7,426 nucleotides of DNA from JAHWJR01 sp035942035 (GTDB taxonomy: Bacteria; Actinomycetota; Acidimicrobiia; Acidimicrobiales; CADCSY01), in NCBI GenBank assembly GCA_035942035.1, contig DASZDK010000038.1, positions 1-7,426 of the forward strand, read 5' to 3'. Within the stretch, counting starts at the first letter, position 1, and every line of letters starts with the position of its first letter. Shown piece after piece: positions 1 to 5,499 of the stretch. The position numbers and the translations under genes are program-made. The notes below the pieces were generated by a model that was not told the origin of the DNA, did not search any database, and saw nothing but the letters and a program-made list of their open reading frames with translations.

Positions 1-357
1 GCCGCCCTCCGGGCCGTTCCGGCCACGGCCCGCTCGATGGCGTGGGCCCCCTTCGCCGTCGCTTCCGGATCCGTCGCCGGCCTGATTGTTGGGCAGCGTC
101 GCGATCCTTGCCTTCGACGGCGTTCCGCTCGTAGCGCCACGAGATCGGGCGCCGAGCTTCGCCTACGACCTCGACGATGAGACGGCCCCAGCCCAATCCC
201 GGGCGCACGTCCCCGACAGCGACGTTGCGCTTCTTCGCCGCCCCAGCGCGCCGTGGTGGAGCCGCCGTGCTCCCATGGAGCACGGCGTAGCGAGGGTAAC
301 GTCCTCTCGTCCAATGGTCGGCCAGCGCCTCCTACCCGGTCTGCGCCCGTCGAGCCT
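1..357. other. Left edge, no gene supported
   Basis: I see no convincing gene in this 357-base stretch. A minus-strand frame is open from a possible GTG at 283 through the left edge of the window. Part of it reads like protein (for example VVGEARRPISWRYERN), but it turns into an arginine-rich run towards the edge, has no clear ribosome binding site, and its start would lie inside a strong hairpin. A plus-strand frame is also open from the left edge to a TGA at 178-180, again with an arginine-rich end. Either could be the end of a gene lying mostly outside the window. The one clear structural element is the hairpin at 263-287. Confidence 0.5.
263..287. terminator. Perfect 11-bp stem hairpin, likely tail-less terminator
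   Basis: CGCCGTGCTCC and GGAGCACGGCG are exact inverted copies separated by the three bases CAT. This gives an 11-bp GC-rich stem that can form on either strand. It lies about 70 bases past the stop codon of the winged-helix gene, where the minus-strand operon should end. No T-run follows on either strand, so it is not a classical intrinsic terminator. Tail-less hairpins are common at the ends of actinobacterial transcripts, which is why I call it a terminator. An operator or an mRNA-stabilising hairpin is also possible. Confidence 0.5.
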
Positions 358-1419
358 CTACGGCAGCTCGGCGTACACCCGGGGGATCGCCTCGGCCACC
401 TCGTCGGGGAAGGACTCGAACGGCGTCGCCTCCACCCTCCGTTTCGCTCCCCGCCCGACGTGCTTCCAGGTCCCCACCACCCCACCGTCGCTCACCACCG
501 TGGCCCGGAACATGCCGTTGGCGCCGGGAACGATGCGGTCGGCGAGCTCGGCGGGCAGCACGCACCGCCGGTCGTGGTAGCCGAGGATGAGCTCGTCGAA
601 GCCGGGCAGCAGGAAGACGCCCCGCGCCTCCCGCCGGCACGACTCGAGCACCTCGGGCGTCCGCGGGTCCATGAGGTGCTCGATCCCGTCGACGTCGAGC
701 GTGGCCAGCCGGGCACGGGCCAGGGCCAGACCGGTGCGGGCGTCGCCGGCCACGAGGTGGCCCCAGCGCATGAGGTCCTTGACGGTCGCCGGCCCGTGGC
801 TGCGGAAGTAGCGCCACGCCAGCTCACGGAGCGCCTCGTCGCGCTCCAGGCGACGGGGGTCGGGGATCCACTCGTCGACGAGCACGATCAGCTGCTGACC
901 GTTCCACACTGGGCCGAAGCACAGCGTCCCCGTCTGGGCCAGGTGCCACAACAGGTGGTAGCCGCGCTGGCCGGCGGTGGCCAGTCCGGCCCTGTCCCAC
1001 ACCGCCAGGAGCTCGTCGCGGGACAGCCGGCGCCCGCCCGCCAGTGCCCCGACGGCGAGGTCCCGAGCGCGCTCGAGCATCGTGGCGTCGAGGCCGAGGC
1101 GGGCCCGACGGGCGCCGGCGCCGGCCACCACGCGCGGGGTCATGAGCTGCAGCATCCACGGCAGGTCCTCGGCCGCGACGAGGTGGAGCGTTCCCCGCAT
1201 GGGCCACGACCGGACCACCTCGCCGGCGTCGAGGGCGGCCTCGACGTCTCGGCGCGTGCCCGCCGACGTCCGCAGCGCCACCGAGGTGAGCGCCCCGCTG
1301 TAGTCCTGCGCCTGGAGGGCGGTCATCCAGCGGACGGCCTCAGCCGCCGTGGCCAAGCCCGGACCGGCGATGCGCTGCGCCGCCAGCCTGAGCACGGCGA
1401 CCTCGTGCAGCGACGTCAT
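358..1419 (-). CDS. Winged-helix HTH_42 protein, AlkZ-like putative DNA glycosylase
   Basis: This 353-residue protein belongs to the HTH_42 superfamily (winged-helix DNA-binding domain-containing proteins, relatives of YcaQ and AlkZ). The N-terminal part contains LQAQD, placing glutamines at 36 and 38. This is the QxQ arrangement at the active site of AlkZ-type glycosylases, which excise bulky alkylated or crosslinked bases. RGTLH at 75-79 and the C-terminal stretches LPGFDELILGYHDR (271-284) and NGMFRATVV (301-309) are also family-typical. No signal peptide or membrane segment is visible, so it should be cytoplasmic. The ATG at 1417-1419 lies 4 bases after the stop of the QueA-family gene, so it is the last gene of the operon. 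Family membership is clear. Glycosylase activity is inferred from the QxQ motif, and other members may only bind DNA. Confidence 0.88.
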   Translation of the reverse strand: MTSLHEVAVLRLAAQRIAGPGLATAAEAVRWMTALQAQDYSGALTSVALRTSAGTRRDVEAALDAGEVVRSWPMRGTLHLVAAEDLPWMLQLMTPRVVAGAGARRARLGLDATMLERARDLAVGALAGGRRLSRDELLAVWDRAGLATAGQRGYHLLWHLAQTGTLCFGPVWNGQQLIVLVDEWIPDPRRLERDEALRELAWRYFRSHGPATVKDLMRWGHLVAGDARTGLALARARLATLDVDGIEHLMDPRTPEVLESCRREARGVFLLPGFDELILGYHDRRCVLPAELADRIVPGANGMFRATVVSDGGVVGTWKHVGRGAKRRVEATPFESFPDEVAEAIPRVYAELP

Positions 1420-1423
1420 GGCC

Positions 1424-2476
1424 TCAGGGCAGGACCAGGTGGGAGTCGCCGAACTCGTGCCACAGATAGCCCTCCTGCAGCGCAGCCTCGTACGACTGCT
1501 CGAGCAGGTGGTGACCGCCGATGGCCTCGAGCATGAGCAGGTGCGACGCCGTCGGTTCGTGCCACCCGGTGAGCAGGCCGTCGACCGCTCGCATCGCCCG
1601 CTCGGGCGTGATCACCAGGTCGGTCCATCCGTCCAACTGGCGCACCTCACCGGTCGTCGGGTCAACCGCCGCCTCCAGCGCCCGCACCACGCTCGTGCCG
1701 ATGGCCACGACCCTGCCGCCGGTCTGCCGGGTGGTGCTCACCCGATGGGCCGTCGCTCTCGGCACCTTGACCCGCTCCGGGTAGGGAAGCTCGTCCGCTT
1801 CCAGTGAGGCGACACCGGTGTGCAGGACGATGGGCGTGACGCCCACACCCTTGGCCACCAGGCGGGTGATGACCTCCGGTGAGAACGGCCGGCCGGCGCT
1901 CGGCATCTCCGCGCTCCCCAGCTCGGTGACGTACACGCTCTGGTAGGCACTCGATGGCCACGAGCGGTCGAGGTAGCGGTAGCGGATGGGCGTGCCGTTG
2001 GCGGCCAGCCACGGGAGCTCCGGCTGCGAGACGCTCAGCTGAGCCAGCCACAAGCGCTTGCTGGTCATGTAGGGCTGGAGCAGCTCGAGATGCCCGCCGT
2101 GCCCGAGGCGGACCGGCGTGGGCGGGTCTCCGTCATCGTCTGGCCGCCACTGTCTGGTCGAGAGGCCGGTTGGCCAGCGGGGCTCCACCACCCAGAGATT
2201 GCCGTCGAGGCGGGTGGACAGGTGGATCACGACCGCCGTGCCGTCGGACGTGCCTTTGCCGTTGACGGCGGCGGGGATGGTGCCCGAGGTGTTGACGACG
2301 ACGAGGTCCCCGGCTTCGAGGAACGTCGGCAGCTCGTCGAAGGTGGTGTGCACGAGCTCCCGGTCGGAGCGGAAGGCGACCATCATGCGCACACGGTCGC
2401 GCCGAAGTCCCCTCGTCTCGGGCGGCTCCGTGGCCTCCAGCGCCGGCGGCAGGTCGAAGACCAGGCTCGTGGTCAT
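1424..2476 (-). CDS. QueA-family SAM:tRNA ribosyltransferase-isomerase, divergent
   Basis: This 350-residue protein has the full length of QueA (about 350 residues), the enzyme that moves and rearranges the ribosyl group of SAM onto 7-aminomethyl-7-deazaguanine in tRNA to give epoxyqueuosine. Recognisable family blocks, in order, are FDLPPAL (7-13), GDLVVVN (56-62), YRYLDRSW (166-173), YQSVYVTELGSAEMPSAGRPF (starts at 178), VLHTGVASLE (217-226), VAIGTSVVRALE (257-268), WTDLVI (284-289) and LLTGWHEPTASHLLML (301-316). Several positions differ from canonical QueA: DTRVIPAR is here NTSGTIPAAV, PTAGLHF is PSAGRPF, and LTNFHLP is LTGWHEP. The ATG at 2474-2476 overlaps the TGA of the upstream reductase gene as ATGA, which implies translational coupling and decides the start. 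No other queuosine gene lies in the window, so the true substrate is open and I give no gene symbol. Confidence 0.85.
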   Translation of the reverse strand: MTTSLVFDLPPALEATEPPETRGLRRDRVRMMVAFRSDRELVHTTFDELPTFLEAGDLVVVNTSGTIPAAVNGKGTSDGTAVVIHLSTRLDGNLWVVEPRWPTGLSTRQWRPDDDGDPPTPVRLGHGGHLELLQPYMTSKRLWLAQLSVSQPELPWLAANGTPIRYRYLDRSWPSSAYQSVYVTELGSAEMPSAGRPFSPEVITRLVAKGVGVTPIVLHTGVASLEADELPYPERVKVPRATAHRVSTTRQTGGRVVAIGTSVVRALEAAVDPTTGEVRQLDGWTDLVITPERAMRAVDGLLTGWHEPTASHLLMLEAIGGHHLLEQSYEAALQEGYLWHEFGDSHLVLP

Positions 2477-3162
2477 GGGCGGGCCCCGGCAAGAGGCTCT
2501 GCCGCCCGCAGGCGCCCGCTGGCCGGCCGCTGCTTCAGGAGCGCCCGGATCGCCGGCACGACCGTCGACGGCTCGGGGCGGTCGGAGATGTCTTCGCCGG
2601 GGAAGGCCTCCTGGTGCATCTGGGTGCGCATGTCGCCGGGGTCGAGCCACCACACCTGCAGAAGGGGTTCCTCGACGGCCAGCACGCGACTCAGCTGTTC
2701 GAGCGCCGCCTTCGAGGAGCCGTAACCGCCCCAGCCCTCATAGGCCTCGACGGCAGCGTCCGAGGTGATGTTGAGCACTGCGCCCCTGACAGCGAGAAGC
2801 AGCGGGAGCGCTTCTTGGACCAGCGCCAGGGGGGCGACGACGTTGACCCGGTACACGTACTCCAGGACCTCCAGCCGGAGGTCCCGCAGGGCGGGCAGCG
2901 GCGAGGCACCGAGCGTGCTGGCGTTGTTGACCACCAGGTCGAGGCGCCCGGTGGAACGGGCTGCTTCGACGAGCTCGTGGCGGTGAGCCGGCTGGGCGAT
3001 GTCGCCCGGAACGGCGTGGGCCCCGATGGCCGCAGCTGCGGCGCGGACCGCATCGGCATCGCGCCCGTCGATGCACACGTGCCAGCCGTCTCCGGCCAAG
3101 TCCTTTGCCACGGCGAGCCCGAGCCCGCGGGAGCCGCCGGTGACGATTGCTGTCGCTGCCAT
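2473..3162 (-). CDS. Short-chain dehydrogenase/reductase (SDR)
   Basis: This is a classical SDR of 229 residues, predicted to be a cytoplasmic NAD(P)H-dependent oxidoreductase. It has the Rossmann glycine motif TGGSRGLG (8-15), NNAS (79-82, in place of NNAG), Asn107, Ser134 in NITSD, the YxxxK pair Tyr147/Lys151 and PGDM at 175-178. Arg34 just after the second strand hints at NADP(H). The substrate cannot be read from the sequence. It is the first gene of the three-gene operon, and its TGA overlaps the next gene's ATG. I chose ATG 3162 because MAATAIVTGG is a typical SDR start and a -10-like hexamer ends 6 bases before it, suggesting a leaderless mRNA. A TTG at 3183 would add seven residues but would lie inside the promoter and operator. 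Confidence 0.9.
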   Translation of the reverse strand: MAATAIVTGGSRGLGLAVAKDLAGDGWHVCIDGRDADAVRAAAAAIGAHAVPGDIAQPAHRHELVEAARSTGRLDLVVNNASTLGASPLPALRDLRLEVLEYVYRVNVVAPLALVQEALPLLLAVRGAVLNITSDAAVEAYEGWGGYGSSKAALEQLSRVLAVEEPLLQVWWLDPGDMRTQMHQEAFPGEDISDRPEPSTVVPAIRALLKQRPASGRLRAAEPLAGARP

Positions 3163-3168
3163 GGCCGG

Positions 3169-3199
3169 AGCGTACGACCTCAAGTTTACTCCAGGTCAA
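3169..3199 (-). promoter_or_regulatory. Promoter with 19-bp spacer for the SDR operon
   Basis: Read on the minus strand, a near-consensus -35 TTGACC (3194-3199) is followed by a 19-bp spacer and a -10-like TACGCT (3169-3174). The ATG of the SDR gene begins 6 bases further on, so transcription would start at or next to the start codon. A 19-bp spacer is too long for an ordinary housekeeping promoter. It is characteristic of promoters switched on by MerR-family activators, which twist the DNA to realign the two boxes. A second TTGACC lies 7 bases upstream (3201-3206). Confidence 0.6.
3176..3197 (-). promoter_or_regulatory. MerR/SoxR-type operator
   Basis: This 22-bp imperfect dyad consists of GACCTGGAGT, a central AA, then ACTTGAGGTC. 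The arms match at 8 of 10 positions. It occupies the promoter spacer and part of the -35, exactly where MerR-family operators sit. Its core agrees with the SoxR box (CCTCAAGTTAACTTGAGG) at 15 of 18 positions when read on the plus strand. The ACTTGAGGT half is shared by several MerR subfamilies, so which regulator binds cannot be said. No MerR-family gene lies in the window. Confidence 0.6.
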
Positions 3200-3416
3200 G
3201 GGTCAATTCGCCGTTGTCCCGGCCAAAGACCGACGATCGCTCCTGGAACTGGGGACAAGCTGGGCCCGCACGATCTCGGGTGGCGCTGAGCGCCGTCCTG
3301 GCTCTCGTCGTGCTGGTGGCCCGCCGCCAACCGCCCCTGCACAACAACGTGCACACGGGACGCCTGGCGAAGACGAGAGAGTCACCGACTTCGGCAAGGA
3401 GCAGAAACGCCGCAGC

Positions 3417-3422
3417 TACGGT
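3417..3422 (+). promoter_or_regulatory. Possible -10 box of the MTHFR-like gene
   Basis: TACGGT ends 6 bases before the GTG at 3429. This is the same spacing as the -10 of the SDR operon and fits a leaderless transcript. I see no good -35 at the expected distance, and there is no Shine-Dalgarno sequence close to the GTG. The AAGGAG near 3396 is too far upstream to serve this start. Confidence 0.35.
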
Positions 3423-3428
3423 GCGTAG

Positions 3429-4211
3429 GTGGGCTCGCCGGCGTTCGAGTGGATCTGCGAGATCCAGCCGCCGACCACCCCGGACCTCATGCACGTCCGC
3501 CACCAGATCGGGACGCTGAGCAAGGCGGCCTCCGCCTACCTCGTCCCCGACAACCACGTGGGCCGGGCGACCGTCTCCAGCGTCGCCGTTGCCCACGAGG
3601 TGGCACAGATGGGCGGCCGAGCCATCGCCTGCCTCAACGCTCGCGACCGCAACGCCCTGGGCTTCCGACGGGACCTCCTCACCGGCGCCGCCTACGGCGT
3701 CGAGCAGTTCCTGTTCGTCTACGGCGACGCGCCCCGTTCCGGCAGCCGCACCGGACAGCTCAGCGTGCGCACGATGATCGACGACCTGCGCCGCTTCAGT
3801 GACGAGCACCCCCGGTCCGCCGGTGCGTTCAAGGCCGGGGTGACCACCCGGCTCCGGGCGCTTCCTACCTGGAAGCAGGCGGCCGACCTCCTCTTCGTGC
3901 AGGTGTCCTTCGACCTGGACGAGCTCCTGGCCTGGCGCGACACCATCCAGTTCGACGGCCCTGTCTACGCCGGCGTGATGGTTCTTCCCAGCGGGTCGAT
4001 GGCCCGCAGGCTGATGGAGGCCATTCCCGAGATCGACGTGCCGTCGCGCTGGCTCGACGCCGTCGACCACGATCGAATCGCCGGCGTCGAGTTGGCCTGC
4101 GAGCTGGCCCACGCCATCGCCGACAGCGGCGCGTTCGACGGTGTCCACCTCGTTCCCGGCGTCCGCTACCGGGAGACCGCGTCCCGGCTGGAGGCGTGGG
4201 GTCAGCCGTGA
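3429..4211 (+). CDS. Methylenetetrahydrofolate reductase-like protein
   Basis: This 260-residue protein is of the MTHFR/MetF type, a TIM-barrel enzyme family that reduces 5,10-methylene-tetrahydrofolate to 5-methyl-tetrahydrofolate for methionine synthesis. CEIQPP at 10-15 places Glu11 where canonical MetF has its catalytic glutamate in the FEFFPP motif. VYGDAP at 97-102 matches the position of the flavin-contacting LRGD loop. Other ordered barrel segments are AYLVPDNHVGRATV (36-49), GGRAIACLNARDRN (62-75), ADLLFVQVSFD (152-162), PVYAGVMVLPSGSMA (178-192) and SGAFDGVHLVP (233-243). It is shorter than E. coli MetF (296 residues) and its motifs diverge, so cofactor and substrate may differ. A TAG at 3426-3428 directly precedes the GTG, which is thus the first possible start; the next methionine (residue 21) would cut off the Glu11 motif. 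No folate or methionine genes adjoin it. Confidence 0.82.
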   Translation: MGSPAFEWICEIQPPTTPDLMHVRHQIGTLSKAASAYLVPDNHVGRATVSSVAVAHEVAQMGGRAIACLNARDRNALGFRRDLLTGAAYGVEQFLFVYGDAPRSGSRTGQLSVRTMIDDLRRFSDEHPRSAGAFKAGVTTRLRALPTWKQAADLLFVQVSFDLDELLAWRDTIQFDGPVYAGVMVLPSGSMARRLMEAIPEIDVPSRWLDAVDHDRIAGVELACELAHAIADSGAFDGVHLVPGVRYRETASRLEAWGQP

Positions 4212-4233
4212 GGCGCTGTCCTCAGGCTTCCAG

Positions 4234-4270
4234 CAGCAGGATCGGTCGTTTTCCTGACTGACCGTTGCTG
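4234..4270. terminator. Imperfect hairpin between convergent genes
   Basis: CAGCA...CGGTC on the left can pair with GACCG...TGCTG on the right, giving two 5-bp stems separated by an asymmetric internal loop (GGAT against T) and a 12-base loop containing TTTT. It lies in the 79-bp gap between the stops of the MTHFR-like gene and the LAHTG protein gene, where a bidirectional terminator would be expected. The structure is only moderately stable. Confidence 0.3.
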
Positions 4271-4290
4271 CCGCCAGAACGGGGCGGGGC

Positions 4291-4800
4291 TCAGGGCCGC
4301 AACGCCCGTCGGCCCAGGGCGCCGGCGACCAGGAGCGCCGCCGCCAGCGGCGCCAGCACCTCCGAGCTCCCGGTGTGGGCGAGCGTCGGCCGTGGTTGCG
4401 ACTCCCCAGCGGGATCGGACCCAGGTGCCGGCGCGCCGGGCACCGGCGTCGTGGTCGGCACCGGAGGCGCTGCCGTGGTCACCGGCCCGTCACCACCAGT
4501 GGTAGGCGCCGGCGCCGTGGTCGCCGGTCTGTTCCCGGCTTTGGCGTCGTCGACCGCGCCTTCCGCCGCCGGCGTCGTCCCCGGCGCCTCCGTGGTGCCC
4601 GTCGACCCCGTGCCCTCCGGCTCGGGGGCCGGAGCACCAGCGGGGCTGGTGGTCGTGGTGGTCGGCCCGGCGGCGTCGAGCTCGCCCTCGCCGCCGAGTT
4701 CGCCGGGCTGGACGACGGCCACGGCGATGCCCGCGAGGAGCACCACGACGATCGCCGCGGCCAGGGCGGGGCGGGAGCTCACGCCCGACGGCTTGCCCAC
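4291..4800 (-). CDS. LAxTG-type surface protein, Pro/Thr/Ala-rich stalk
   Basis: This 169-residue secreted or membrane protein has no recognisable folded domain. A short basic start is followed by a hydrophobic stretch (about 12-30, ALAAAIVVVLLAGIAVAVV) that could be a signal anchor or a signal peptide, with an AVA site near 28. Residues about 45-139 are a low-complexity linker rich in Pro, Thr, Ala and Gly, likely extended and glycosylatable. LAHTG at 140-144, a second hydrophobic segment (148-162) and the tail GRRALRP form a sorting signal; LAxTG is the motif of class E sortases, common in Actinobacteria. No sortase gene is in the window. The start is uncertain: GTG 4800 gives a tidy N-terminus, GTG 4782 is six residues shorter, and GTG 4857 is 19 residues longer but would translate a 16-bp-period repeat. 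The frame stays open further upstream, but there it lies opposite msrA. Confidence 0.75.
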   Translation of the reverse strand: MGKPSGVSSRPALAAAIVVVLLAGIAVAVVQPGELGGEGELDAAGPTTTTTSPAGAPAPEPEGTGSTGTTEAPGTTPAAEGAVDDAKAGNRPATTAPAPTTGGDGPVTTAAPPVPTTTPVPGAPAPGSDPAGESQPRPTLAHTGSSEVLAPLAAALLVAGALGRRALRP

Positions 4801-4823
4801 TTCGGTCGCTCGACAGTCATCAG

Positions 4824-4855
4824 CCTGGAGGAAGCCGCCCCTGGAGGAAGCCGTC
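4824..4855. repeat. Tandem 16-bp direct repeat
   Basis: The 16-base unit CCTGGAGGAAGCCGCC is followed immediately by a second copy with one mismatch (CCTGGAGGAAGCCGTC); the first 14 bases of each copy are identical. It lies between the divergent LAHTG gene and msrA. The period is not a multiple of three, which argues against it being coding. It could be a regulator binding site or a recent slippage duplication. Confidence 0.75.
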
Positions 4856-4884
4856 ACGACGTCCCAGGTGCCTCCGGACACCGG

Positions 4885-4890
4885 TACAGT
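4885..4890 (+). promoter_or_regulatory. Possible -10 box of msrA
   Basis: TACAGT fits the actinobacterial TAnnnT pattern and lies 33 bases before the msrA ATG, which would leave a leader of roughly 25-30 bases containing the ribosome binding site. No convincing -35 is seen 16-18 bp upstream, where the 16-bp repeat and its flank end. Confidence 0.35.
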
Positions 4891-4923
4891 CGACCGCCCC
4901 GGGGGGGAGCGAGGAGAAGGGTC

Positions 4924-5460
4924 ATGAACGACGAGAGCACCAGCCACGACGGCGCATCCGCACAGGCTGAGCGCAGCGCCGACCGGCCGACCGCCACGGC
5001 GACCTTTGCCGCCGGTTGCTTCTGGGGCGTGGAGGCGGCGTTCCGCCAGGTGCCGGGCGTGGTCTCGACCATGGTCGGCTACACGGGTGGCACCCGTGAC
5101 AAGCCATCGTACCGCCAGGTCTGCACCGGCCGTACCGGCCACGCCGAGGCGGTGCAGGTGGTCTACGACCCGCAGCGGCTCTCCTACGACGATCTCCTGG
5201 CCGTGTTCTGGGACAACCACGACCCGACCACCGCCAACCGCCAGGGCCCCGACATCGGCACCCAGTACCGCTCGGCGGTGTTCGTCCACGACGACGAGCA
5301 GCGGGCGTCGGCCACCCGGTCGAGGGACGAGCTCGAGGCCTCGGGTCGTTTCCGCCGCCCCATCGTCACCGAGATCACGCCGGCCTCCACCTTCTGGCCG
5401 GCCGAGGACTACCACCAGCAGTACCTCGAGAAGCGCGGGCTCTCGACTTGCCGCATCTGA
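4924..5460 (+). CDS. msrA: Peptide-methionine (S)-S-oxide reductase
   Basis: This 178-residue cytoplasmic enzyme repairs the S-epimer of methionine sulfoxide in proteins and as free amino acid, using thioredoxin for recycling. The active-site motif GCFWG is at 31-35 with nucleophile Cys32. The family blocks VGYTGG, GHAEAVQV, FWDNHDPTTANRQGPDIGTQYRSAVF (a run starting near residue 96) and FWPAEDYHQQYL are intact. Cys176 in the C-terminal STCRI is the likely recycling cysteine. The first 25 or so residues are polar and not part of the conserved domain. GAGGAGAAGG at 4911-4920 is a strong ribosome binding site and fixes the ATG. The length matches the family. carD follows 39 bases after the stop on the same strand and may be co-transcribed. 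Confidence 0.97.
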   Translation: MNDESTSHDGASAQAERSADRPTATATFAAGCFWGVEAAFRQVPGVVSTMVGYTGGTRDKPSYRQVCTGRTGHAEAVQVVYDPQRLSYDDLLAVFWDNHDPTTANRQGPDIGTQYRSAVFVHDDEQRASATRSRDELEASGRFRRPIVTEITPASTFWPAEDYHQQYLEKRGLSTCRI

Positions 5461-5499
5461 TGGCACACTGGTGCTTCCTCCGGCCGCGCAGGGAGCATG

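Noticed and set aside
253..1536. Long plus-strand open frame opposite the winged-helix gene
   Set aside because: It is rich in His, Gln, Pro, Gly and Arg, typical of an antisense shadow, and the minus-strand reading is clearly an HTH_42 protein.
2477..2653. Upstream extension of the QueA-family frame by 59 codons
   Set aside because: The extension is arginine- and proline-rich, lies wholly inside the SDR gene in another frame, and the family N-terminus FDLPP begins at the ATG of 2476.
3163..3183. TTG start at 3183 for the SDR gene
   Set aside because: It would put the first seven codons across the -10 box and operator, and the SDR fold begins naturally at the ATG of 3162.
3338..3353. Small inverted repeat TGCAC-AACAAC-GTGCA in the gap before the MTHFR-like gene
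   Set aside because: The stem is only 5 bp and shows no link to a promoter box or start codon; such repeats occur often by chance.
3163..3428. tRNA, riboswitch or small protein gene in the 266-bp gap
   Set aside because: No T-loop or acceptor pairing, no recognisable aptamer core and no frame with both a start codon and a ribosome binding site were found; only the promoter elements described are supported.
3186..4148. Long minus-strand open frame opposite the MTHFR-like gene
   Set aside because: It mirrors a well-conserved plus-strand gene in high-GC DNA, where antisense frames stay open by chance, and it shows no recognisable domain.
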